From: Roseiarcus sp963823165
GTDB taxonomy: Bacteria; Pseudomonadota; Alphaproteobacteria; Rhizobiales; Beijerinckiaceae
Assembly (NCBI GenBank): GCA_963823165.1
Contig: CAWGKV010000014.1
Location: forward strand, 1 to 64,000
Reading direction: 5' to 3'
Length of the DNA stretch: 64,000 nt
The position numbers and the translations under genes are program-made. The notes under the pieces were generated by a model. The model was not told where the DNA came from. It was given only the letters and a program-made list of their open reading frames with translations, and did not search any database. This document shows positions 51,846-58,423 of the stretch, in pieces; the first letter of the stretch is position 1; each line of letters starts with the position of its first letter.

Positions 51846-52339
51846 GCCGCGTTCCTCCGGTCCCGTTCCGCAAGACGCTTCTGCGCCTCCAGCACCGCCT
51901 CCGTGATGCCGCGATAGGCGCCGCAGCGACAGATGTTGCCGCTCATCCCCTCGCGCACGCGCTCGGGATCGTCGCCCGCTTGGCCCTCGTCGATCAGGCC
52001 GACCGCGCTCATGATCTGGCCCGGCGTGCAGAAGCCACACTGGAATCCGTCATGCGCGATGAAGGCGGCCTGCACCGGATGAAGCTCGTCGCCTTGGGCG
52101 AGGCCCTCGATGGTGACAATCTCCGCGCCGTCGAGGCTCAGCGCGAGAGCGAGGCAGGAATTGACCCGCTTGCCGTTCACGAGCACGGTGCAAGCGCCGC
52201 ATTGCCCACGGTCGCAGCCCTTCTTGGTTCCGGTCAGGTCGAGGCGCTCGCGCAGGAGATCGAGGAGCGTTACGCGCGGGTCGTCGAGCGCAACGACCCG
52301 CCGCTCGCGGTTGACGGTAAGGCTCATAGAGAAGTTCAT
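51842..52339 (-). CDS. [2Fe-2S] subunit of the aldehyde oxidoreductase (PaoA-like)
   Basis: 165 residues. Plant-type ferredoxin motif KKGCDRGQCGACTVLVNGKR with a fourth Cys at VNSC; the second cluster is in FQCGFCTPGQ and NICRCGAYRGI. First gene of the three-gene operon. The leader from the predicted promoter (52488-52516) is about 140 nt. PaoA of E. coli has a Tat signal; here the protein starts directly with the ferredoxin domain. Confidence 0.93.
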   Translation of the reverse strand: MNFSMSLTVNRERRVVALDDPRVTLLDLLRERLDLTGTKKGCDRGQCGACTVLVNGKRVNSCLALALSLDGAEIVTIEGLAQGDELHPVQAAFIAHDGFQCGFCTPGQIMSAVGLIDEGQAGDDPERVREGMSGNICRCGAYRGITEAVLEAQKRLAERDRRNAA

Positions 52340-52487
52340 GAAGACTCCCGTGCTATTCGTCTGGCAGGCGTAGATATCGAGGCCGCCGGCGGGCTATGAG
52401 AAGATCGTCGCCCGGCGGCGACAGCGGTTTCGCGATAATGCTGGATCGTCAGCCCTCGTTTCGAGGGCGCCAGTGATCCGATGAGAT

Positions 52488-52516
52488 AGTATACGGAGGG
52501 TGCCTCCGTTTTACAA
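52488..52516 (-). promoter_or_regulatory. Sigma-70-type promoter of the aldehyde oxidoreductase operon
   Basis: Minus strand TTGTAA (52516-52511), a 17-base spacer, then TATACT (52493-52488). The spacer holds a perfect inverted repeat that is the likely TetR operator. Spacing is ideal for sigma-70. Confidence 0.7.
52493..52509. promoter_or_regulatory. Palindromic operator ACGGAGG-GTG-CCTCCGT
   Basis: A perfect 7-3-7 palindrome, filling the spacer between the -35 and -10 boxes of the operon promoter and 14 bp upstream of the TetR start codon. A repressor bound here would block both RNA polymerase and, probably, its own transcription. Confidence 0.75.
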
Positions 52517-52522
52517 GAGGCG

Positions 52523-53116
52523 ATGCCAGACGCAATGTCAGGTCGTGCAGCCAGTGCAGTGCGCAAGCCTCGCGCCGACGCGGTCCGCAATCGCGAGCGC
52601 CTGCTTGAGACGGCGGCCGACATCTTCAGCGCCGGCGGTCCCGACGCCAGCCTCGAAGCCGTGGCGAAGCGCGCCGGCGTCGGCATAGGAACGCTCTATC
52701 GTCATTTCCCGACACGCGAAGCCCTGTTCGAGGCGGTGTATCGTCGTGAAGTGGATCAGCTCAGCGAGCTTGCGGAGCGGCTCGCCGACGAAGCTGAGCC
52801 TGTCGAAGCTTTGCGCCGCTGGCTGCATGCCAATGTACGGCTCGTGGCGACGAAGAAGGGCATGGTGGCGGCCCTGGCGCTTGCGGCGCATCGCCCTTCG
52901 GAGCTTCACGCCTATTCGGCGGACCGCCTCACGAAGGCCGTCGGTTCGCTGCTCGACCGCGCCGCCAAGGCCGGCGACATACGCGCCGATATCACGCCTG
53001 AGGACCTTCTGCGCGCGCTCGTGGGCATGTCCTACAACGTCTACGACACCCCCGATTGGCGAAAGACGGCGCTGCGCCTTGCCGACATCTTCGTAGACGG
53101 CCTCCGCAAGCGGTGA
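52523..53116 (+). CDS. TetR family transcriptional regulator
   Basis: 197 residues. The N-terminal helix-turn-helix is ADIFSAGGPDASLEAVAKRAGVGIGTLYRHFPTRE (about 33-67), the standard TetR DNA-binding region; the C-terminal ligand domain is all helical. ATG 52523 is used; ATG 52535 is also possible. It is divergent from the aldehyde oxidoreductase operon and shares a regulatory region of about 180 bp containing a perfect palindrome, so it most likely represses that operon until an aldehyde or similar ligand binds. Confidence 0.88.
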   Translation: MPDAMSGRAASAVRKPRADAVRNRERLLETAADIFSAGGPDASLEAVAKRAGVGIGTLYRHFPTREALFEAVYRREVDQLSELAERLADEAEPVEALRRWLHANVRLVATKKGMVAALALAAHRPSELHAYSADRLTKAVGSLLDRAAKAGDIRADITPEDLLRALVGMSYNVYDTPDWRKTALRLADIFVDGLRKR

Positions 53117-53215
53117 CGGCGCTCGCGCCGCCATGAGCCGGCAGGGGCGCGGAGCTCGCATTGCGGGGAGGTGATGCCTCGCCGGCCCGTCGGCGACGCA
53201 CGCCGCGAGGCGCCG

Positions 53216-53305
53216 TCATTTTGTATGTCCAAGAAGCAACGGACCGCTCGCGAGATTGCCTGTCTTGCGGTAGATCTGCGCCGCCTTGGTGCGGCGGACC
53301 GCGTC
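53216..53305 (-). pseudogene. Relic of a tyrosine recombinase (integrase) C-terminus
   Basis: The minus-strand frame ends VRRTKAAQIYRKTGNL... LLLGHTK-stop (53218-53216). This is the catalytic box around the R and H of phage-type integrases (HSxRRTKxxxIYxxTGNLxxVxxLLGH). The catalytic tyrosine segment is missing, and upstream of about 53305 the match is lost. It marks a former integrated element. Confidence 0.6.
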
Positions 53306-53435
53306 GGCGACGGTGCAGGAGCCAGCCTCAGGCGCGACGCCCATTTCCACGCGCTTCCGCGCCTTGTCCTGCAGGTCGTCGGCGAGGCCGCTTCCTTCCC
53401 CTACCGGGTTGCGCGGGAAGCGGGCTTTAAGGCAG

Positions 53436-53531
53436 TCAAGGGATGGTCCGCTTCCTCGACCGGTTGACGTTCGCGACGACGATCAGGGCGGCGAAGAGCG
53501 CGGTCAGAAACCCGTGCGGCAGTTCGATCAT
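53436..53531 (-). CDS. 31-residue membrane microprotein
   Basis: MIELPHGFLTALFAALIVVA then NVNRSRKRTIP: one membrane helix plus a basic tail. Its ATG overlaps the stop of the preceding microprotein (ATGA at 53531-53528). Tiny, so support rests on composition and coupling. Partner complex unknown. Confidence 0.5.
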   Translation of the reverse strand: MIELPHGFLTALFAALIVVANVNRSRKRTIP

Positions 53532-53629
53532 GCCGGGGTCTCCCGACCGCGCAGCCATCCCAGCGCGAGGAAGGCGGCGGTGCTGATCACGCAGCCGACG
53601 CCGTACAGCTCAAGAGTCGCTTCGATCAT
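53528..53629 (-). CDS. 33-residue membrane microprotein
   Basis: MIEATLELYGVGCVISTAAF then LALGWLRGRETPA, starting at ATG 53629 with GAGGTG 4-5 bases upstream. One membrane helix. First of a two-gene overlapping pair. No family recognised. Confidence 0.5.
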   Translation of the reverse strand: MIEATLELYGVGCVISTAAFLALGWLRGRETPA

Positions 53630-53834
53630 GATGCACCTCACAGGGGGCCAAGTCGGGGTGGTCCCGGTATGAGGAGCTTTGACGACAAAACCTGCCGAAC
53701 GGCTTAAACGGGCCGGCGCAATAAAGCGGAATTATTCCGATCAGATTCTCACTTTTGCCCCTCTTCACCTTTGCGGCTCTTGGGGATCGGGCTTCTTGCC
53801 GCGGAAGCTCGACCGCAACTCGCTACGGCCACCC

Positions 53835-53972
53835 TCAGAAGTAGCGCGCCACCACCATCGCCGCGACGACCGCAGACAATGCGACTGCAACTCCGGTGAG
53901 CACGAAAGTCGTCAGCCGTTCGCGGATCTCCTTCGGCGTTCGACGGATCGGTTTCCTCAGTTGACCACTCAC
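53835..53972 (-). CDS. 45-residue membrane protein downstream of phoU
   Basis: Starts at GTG 53972 with AGGAGAG at good distance. A basic amphipathic N-terminus (LRKPIRRTPKEIRERLTTFV) is followed by one membrane helix (GVAVALSAVVAAMVVARYF). It lies 27 bp after the phoU stop on the same strand and may be co-transcribed with it. Confidence 0.6.
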   Translation of the reverse strand: MSGQLRKPIRRTPKEIRERLTTFVLTGVAVALSAVVAAMVVARYF

Positions 53973-53999
53973 TCTTGCTCTCCTGCTCACTTCTAGGCG

Positions 54000-54680
54000 T
54001 CAGTTCGGCTCGGCCCGGGCCGGGCCTGTCCCCTCCCCGACCAGCGCGTAGCGGACGCTCTCGGCGATGCCCGACGCGTGATCGCCGATGCCCTCGATGT
54101 TCCTGGAACAGAAAAGGAGGTGTACGCAGGTCGTGATGCTGCGCGGTCGATCCGTCATCCGGGTCAGGAGGTCGAGAAAGATCGAATGCGCGAGCTCGCC
54201 GAGTTCGGCGTCGCGAGACGAGACCCTTTCCGCCCGGTCCGCGTCGCGCGTCACGTAGGCTTCGAGAACGTCGGTCAGAATCGCGACTGCGACCTCGCTC
54301 ATCTGCCGGATCTGGGCCGTCGTGTGGGCCGGCCGCCGGTCGGGGTCGACCATCATCGCGCGCAGGGCGATGCTTTTTGCCAGGTCCCCGACCCGCTCCA
54401 AAGCTCCGGCGACCCGCATCGCGCCGATGATTTCGCGCAAGTCCTGGGCGACCGGCTGGCGGCGCGCGATGGTCAGGACCGCCTGCTCGTCGACCTCATG
54501 CTGAAGCGCGTCGAGGCGAGGATCGCTGCCGACGACGGCCAACGCCAATCCGCTGTCGGCGTTCGAGAGAGCGAGCACGGCGTCGCTCACCATCCGGCTG
54601 GCGATGCCGCCCATCTCGGCGATGCGCCTTCCGAGCTTATCCAGTTCCCTGTCGAACGCCCCTGCGGTGTGATCGCTCAT
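54000..54680 (-). CDS. phoU: PhoU, phosphate signalling regulator
   Basis: 226 residues in two three-helix PhoU repeats (FDRELDKLGRRIAEMGG..., then SEVAVAILTDVLEAYVTRDAD...). The metal-binding helix motifs E-x3-D-x2 appear as VAGALERVGDLAKSIA and IEGIGDHASGIAESV. PhoU links the Pst phosphate transporter to the PhoR kinase and keeps the Pho regulon off when phosphate is plentiful. Here it stands alone, without pst or phoB. ATG 54680 has GGGGAG upstream. Confidence 0.92.
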   Translation of the reverse strand: MSDHTAGAFDRELDKLGRRIAEMGGIASRMVSDAVLALSNADSGLALAVVGSDPRLDALQHEVDEQAVLTIARRQPVAQDLREIIGAMRVAGALERVGDLAKSIALRAMMVDPDRRPAHTTAQIRQMSEVAVAILTDVLEAYVTRDADRAERVSSRDAELGELAHSIFLDLLTRMTDRPRSITTCVHLLFCSRNIEGIGDHASGIAESVRYALVGEGTGPARAEPN

Positions 54681-54717
54681 CACGCTCCCCGGTCATCGTC
54701 CAAGGCGACCGTCGGCG

Positions 54718-54858
54718 TCATCTCAAGCACAGGCGCGCGCCCGTCACAATGGGCCGCTCACTCGTCCATGAATGCGCCGCCGTTCGTTCCGCTTGGCGCT
54801 GGCTGAAGGCGTACAAATCGTCGCCGTGATGCTCGGCCAGCTTTTCCTTCGCCGTCAT
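54718..54858 (-). CDS. Doubtful small soluble protein
   Basis: 46 residues, MTAKEKLAEHHGDDLYAFSQ followed by a basic, Arg-rich end. GAGG lies 8 bases before ATG 54858. The first half has a natural composition; no family is known. Listed with low confidence. Confidence 0.33.
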   Translation of the reverse strand: MTAKEKLAEHHGDDLYAFSQRQAERTAAHSWTSERPIVTGARLCLR

Positions 54859-54913
54859 TGGCGCCATCCTCGCGAGCGTCACACCATAGGCCAGCGCGTG
54901 CAGGAGGACATTC

Positions 54914-55315
54914 ATGAGAAGACGGACCTTGGCCGCGGCGCTCGCGGCGGCGCTGAGCGGCCTTGTCGCGGCGCCGGCCCTGGCGCAGAACGCGGCGCCG
55001 GCGCCGGCCGCAGTCGCGCCCGCGAAGTCCAAGCCCAAGCTCAACCCGAAGCCGCCGGCGGGCGCGCCCACGGTCACGGTGACGGTGACGAACGCCCGCA
55101 AGGCCGATCTCGTCCAGCTGCAGGCGGCCGAGAGCGGCTCGGCGAACTGGACGAAGGTGCTCGGCGCGCTAAAGGCCGGCAAGCAGGCCTCGGCTAAACT
55201 GCCGCAGGCGTTCAATTGCCGCGTGGACCTGCACGGCGCCTTCGCCGACGGTCAGTCGATAGATGCGTCCGACTTCGACGTCTGCACACAGAAGACGCTC
55301 AACCTGACCGACTGA
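54914..55315 (+). CDS. Exported hypothetical protein
   Basis: 133 residues from ATG 54914 with GGAGG at good distance. Signal peptide 1-24 ending ALA-QN. An Ala/Pro/Lys-rich linker (AAPAPAAVAPAKSKPKLNPK) is followed by a compact beta-rich domain (TVTVTVTNARKADLVQLQAA) with two cysteines (FNCRVD, FDVCTQ) that could form a disulfide. Probably periplasmic; role unknown. Confidence 0.75.
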   Translation: MRRRTLAAALAAALSGLVAAPALAQNAAPAPAAVAPAKSKPKLNPKPPAGAPTVTVTVTNARKADLVQLQAAESGSANWTKVLGALKAGKQASAKLPQAFNCRVDLHGAFADGQSIDASDFDVCTQKTLNLTD

Positions 55316-55369
55316 AGGCGCTGGCGCAGTCGCGCGTGGGGCCGCAGGCGGCCCGGCGAGGTTTCCCCC

Positions 55370-55582
55370 TCAGGCGACCCGGCCCATCTTGGACAGCCAC
55401 TCGGCTTCGTTGAGCGACGTCAGCTGGATCGGCACGAGGCCGGCGCCGTTCAAGATGAAGACGTCGGAGCCGACCGACACCGTAACGCTGTCGAGTTCGC
55501 GGATCAGGCCGCGGAACCGCTGGAAGTCCTGCGAATGCCGAATGGTCTCGATGAACGCCTCGCCGAGAAGCTTGCTGCGCAT
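55370..55582 (-). CDS. Hypothetical small protein
   Basis: 70 residues from ATG 55582: RSKLLGEAFIETIRHSQDFQ, then RFRGLIRELDSVTVSVGSDVF and ILNGAGLVPIQLTSLNEAEW. No family. Just upstream, in another frame, a very short reading frame MAVEDNKDDIIKF ends 4 bases before this ATG. The two may be one protein split by an indel. It lies downstream of phaZ on the same strand. Confidence 0.5.
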   Translation of the reverse strand: MRSKLLGEAFIETIRHSQDFQRFRGLIRELDSVTVSVGSDVFILNGAGLVPIQLTSLNEAEWLSKMGRVA

Positions 55583-55668
55583 CTCAGAACTTGATGATGT
55601 CATCCTTGTTGTCCTCCACGGCCATCTTTTTCACGGTAAAGTCCGAGCGCGGCGTCGCTGTGCTTGCG

Positions 55669-57183
55669 TCATACAGGGACGCCGTCTCCTGCTGCCGTCT
55701 GTGCGGCCGCGGCTGTTATCGCGGAAAGGCTGCTCGATCCGTCGGGCCCTGCGGGCGACGCGCGACGCGCGCCTCCAACCACCCGCCGCCCACTCCCTTT
55801 CATCGACGGTTTTTCACTTGAAGGCCCAAATTCACCGGTCTGCTGAATGAACAGGGCGCGGGCCGCTTGTTCCGTTCCCCCGCAGATCTCGACTGGCGCG
55901 GGCTTCGCGGCGAACCGGCTGCCGCCGCTGGAAGTCGCCGGCCTCTCGCTGTTCACCGCAATGAATTTGCGGATGCTTGGAGCGATTTCCTTTCGGAAGC
56001 GGGAGCCGTTGAACACGCCGTAGTGCCCGACGTCGGTCTGCATGTGGTGCAGCTTCCTCGACATGGGGATGTTGACGCAGAGTTCCTGCGCCGCGTAGGT
56101 CTGCCCGACGCCGGAGATGTCGTCCTTCTCGCCCTCGACCGTCATGAGGCCGCAATTGCGGATCGCCGTCAGGTCGACCCGTTGTCCGCGATGCATCATC
56201 TCGCCCTTCGGCAGCGCATGGCGAATGAACACGGTCTCGACCGTCTGCATGTAATAGGCGGCGTCGAGGTCCATCACCGCCAGATACTCGTCGTAGAAGT
56301 CGCGGTGCTTTTCCGCCGAGTCGCCGTCGTTCTCGACAAGGTGGTCGAACATTTGCAGATGGGCGTTGACGTGCCGGTTGAGGTTCATCGCCATGAAGCC
56401 GGAGAGCTGCAGGAAGCCCGGGTAGACCAGCCGGCCAAGGCCCGGATAGGGGAACGGCGCCGTCTGCAGGCAGTTGCGGCGGAACCATTCCACGCCGCGG
56501 CGCTCCGCAAGTTTGTTGACCTCGGTGGGGCTGCGCCTGGTGTCGATCGGCCCACCCATCAGGGTCATGCTGGCCGGCGCGTTGGCATCGCCGTTCGCCT
56601 CCATCACCGCAGCGGCGGCGAGCAAGGGCACGGAGGGCTGGCAGACGCCGAGGGTGTGGACGCCGGGCCCGAGATGATCGAGGATGGCGCGCAAATAATC
56701 GATGTAGTCGTCAAGATCGAACGTTCCGACCGCGAGCGGGACCAGCCGCGCGTCCGTCCAGTCGGTGATGTAGACGTCGCAATGCGGCAGGAACGCTTCG
56801 ACCGTGCCGCGCAACAAAGTCGCGTAATGGCCGGACATGGGCGCGACAATCAAAAGCTTCGGCTGATCGTCTCCTCGCGGAAATTCAGGCCGCACGAAAC
56901 GCAATAGGTTGCAGAAGGGCCTGCTCCAGACGACGTCCTCGAGGACCGGATAGACGACGCGGTCGACTTCAATCTCGTCCAGCCCGAAGGTCGGCTTGCC
57001 GTAACGGCGGGTCATCCGCTCGAACATTTCCGCGCCGGCCGAAATGTTCCGGCCGAGCGCGGTGTTGGCCAGCGGGTTCCAGGGGTTGCGGAACATGAAA
57101 TGGGCCGCATCGGTAACGGCTCGCGCCGGCGCCAGCGCAGCATGAGCGACTTCGTAGAACTGATAGGCATAGCTTTGAAACAT
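55669..57183 (-). CDS. phaZ: Intracellular polyhydroxyalkanoate (PHB) depolymerase
   Basis: 504 residues from ATG 57183 with GGGAG upstream. The PhaZ1-type nucleophile box is LGVCQPSVP with Cys181; the other triad members are in GEKDDISG (Asp) and TDVGHYGVFNG (His). It degrades stored PHB granules in the cytoplasm. Residues up to about 420 match the usual length of the family; the last 80 residues (Ala/Gly/Ser rich, after FIAVNSERP) are extra and may result from a lost stop codon. The BON gene precedes it on the same strand by 40 bp. Confidence 0.9.
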   Translation of the reverse strand: MFQSYAYQFYEVAHAALAPARAVTDAAHFMFRNPWNPLANTALGRNISAGAEMFERMTRRYGKPTFGLDEIEVDRVVYPVLEDVVWSRPFCNLLRFVRPEFPRGDDQPKLLIVAPMSGHYATLLRGTVEAFLPHCDVYITDWTDARLVPLAVGTFDLDDYIDYLRAILDHLGPGVHTLGVCQPSVPLLAAAAVMEANGDANAPASMTLMGGPIDTRRSPTEVNKLAERRGVEWFRRNCLQTAPFPYPGLGRLVYPGFLQLSGFMAMNLNRHVNAHLQMFDHLVENDGDSAEKHRDFYDEYLAVMDLDAAYYMQTVETVFIRHALPKGEMMHRGQRVDLTAIRNCGLMTVEGEKDDISGVGQTYAAQELCVNIPMSRKLHHMQTDVGHYGVFNGSRFRKEIAPSIRKFIAVNSERPATSSGGSRFAAKPAPVEICGGTEQAARALFIQQTGEFGPSSEKPSMKGSGRRVVGGARRASPAGPDGSSSLSAITAAAAQTAAGDGVPV

Positions 57184-57223
57184 CGGAAGGCTCCCACACA
57201 CGGCGTCGAGGCGCCGATCGAGA

Positions 57224-57451
57224 CTAGGGGCGCATGAATTCCGGCGCCGCACGAACGGCGATTTCGTTCCTGACGCCGATCACGCCGGGCACACCGCTGA
57301 CGGTCGCCTCCGCGCAAGACTTCTGGTAGTCCCGCTCGACAACTCCATGCAGCGTCACCACGCCGCCATTCACCTCTGCGGTCACCCGATGCGGCGGGAT
57401 CGCGACGTTCCAGCGCAGCGCGTTCGTCACTTCGGCGCAAATATCCGCCAT
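57224..57451 (-). CDS. BON domain protein
   Basis: 75 residues, a single BON domain: NALRWNVAIPPHRVTAEVNG, VTLHGVVERDYQKSCAEATV and VPGVIGVRNEI. No signal peptide. BON domains bind phospholipid or act as small sensors. It lies 40 bp upstream of phaZ on the same strand and probably shares its promoter, which carries a PhaR-type box. Confidence 0.8.
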   Translation of the reverse strand: MADICAEVTNALRWNVAIPPHRVTAEVNGGVVTLHGVVERDYQKSCAEATVSGVPGVIGVRNEIAVRAAPEFMRP

Positions 57452-57524
57452 GCCGCATCCTTCCCTTCAGGGAACTTCTGTTCTTCCGCTATGTCTTTGG
57501 TTTGCAAAGACATATCCAGACTGC

Positions 57525-57536
57525 TGCAACGCACAA
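57525..57536 (+). promoter_or_regulatory. Putative PhaR-binding site upstream of BON-phaZ
   Basis: TGCAACGCACAA matches the PhaR (AniA) consensus TGCRNYGCASMA that I recall from Bradyrhizobium at all twelve positions. It is 74 bp upstream of the BON start. Followed by TAGC, as at 61677. Confidence 0.6.
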
Positions 57537-57603
57537 TAGCTTCGGCGCCGGGATGTTGCTTCAAGAGAATTGTGCAGAAATGTGCGTTCTTCGGCTCGTG
57601 CCG

Positions 57604-57617
57604 TTGACGCAGGTCAA
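57604..57617. promoter_or_regulatory. FNR/FixK-type palindrome upstream of the response regulator
   Basis: TTGAC-GCAG-GTCAA, a perfect inverted repeat of the FNR/FixK class (TTGAT-N4-ATCAA with one substitution per arm). A possible -10 (TAAAGT, 57639-57644) would place the start site near 57651, about 41 bp from the palindrome centre, the class II activation distance. Confidence 0.6.
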
Positions 57618-57697
57618 GGTCTTTGGGTTTGCCGCAGCTAAAGTCGGAATCGCTCGGCTGGGCGTATCAGGAAGGGGGAAAACGCGGGAGCGAAAGC

Positions 57698-58423
57698 GTG
57701 CCGCGCGCCAAAAAAGTTCTTGTCGTTGATGACGAGCCCGAACTGCGGCGGGTTCTTCGGCGCGCCCTCGAAACGGAAGGGTTTTCCATTCTGGAGGTGT
57801 CGACCGGACAAGAGGCGCTCGAGGTGTTGCGGGAAACCCAGATCGATCTCGTGACGCTCGATCTGAAGCTGGGTCACTCCGATGGGTTGCAATTTGCGAG
57901 AGAGATAAGGGCGATCCAGAATGTGCCTTTGGTGATAATTACCGGCAAGGACAGTCAAATCGACAGGATCGTCGGACTCGAGCATGGGGCGGATGATTAC
58001 ATTGTCAAGCCGTTCAACCTGCGCGAAACAATGCTACGGATCCACGGCGTTCTCAGGCGCTATGAGGCGCCCCTGGCGGCGCCCGACGGCGGAGCCTCTG
58101 GCTTTCGCATCCGCGCCTTCGACCATTGCACTCTCGACCTCGTCAAACGCGAACTGCGGTCGAGCGAGGTTGGCCTGATCGACCTGACAGACGCGGAGTT
58201 TCGGCTGCTGGCTCTGTTCGTCGAGAACCCGGCGCGTGTGCTCTCCCGGGACGAGCTCGCGCAAACTGTTCAGGGACATGAGTGGGCGCCGCTCGACCGC
58301 ACGCTCGACGGACACGTGGCTCGGCTCCGGCGGAAGCTCGAGGGAGCGACGGACCAGCCCCGAATCATCAAGAGCGTGCGTGGCGTCGGCTATGTCTTCG
58401 CTGTCGACGTCTCTTCGCGATGA
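57698..58423 (+). CDS. OmpR/KdpE-type response regulator
   Basis: 241 residues from GTG 57698 with GGGAG 8 bases upstream. Receiver domain: LVVDDEPELRRV at the start, phospho-acceptor Asp in LVTLDLKLGHSDG, Lys in YIVKPFNLRE. The C-terminal winged helix (DLTDAEFRLLALFVENPARV, LDGHVARLRRKLE, IIKSVRGVGYVF) binds DNA. Its 3' end overlaps the opposite-strand hybrid kinase by 34 bp. Preceded by an FNR/FixK-type site, so its synthesis may respond to oxygen. Confidence 0.92.
   Translation: MPRAKKVLVVDDEPELRRVLRRALETEGFSILEVSTGQEALEVLRETQIDLVTLDLKLGHSDGLQFAREIRAIQNVPLVIITGKDSQIDRIVGLEHGADDYIVKPFNLRETMLRIHGVLRRYEAPLAAPDGGASGFRIRAFDHCTLDLVKRELRSSEVGLIDLTDAEFRLLALFVENPARVLSRDELAQTVQGHEWAPLDRTLDGHVARLRRKLEGATDQPRIIKSVRGVGYVFAVDVSSR

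Noticed and set aside
53161..53467. Plus-strand small proteins in the region after the TetR gene
   Set aside because: No ribosome sites; the minus strand gives integrase similarity instead.
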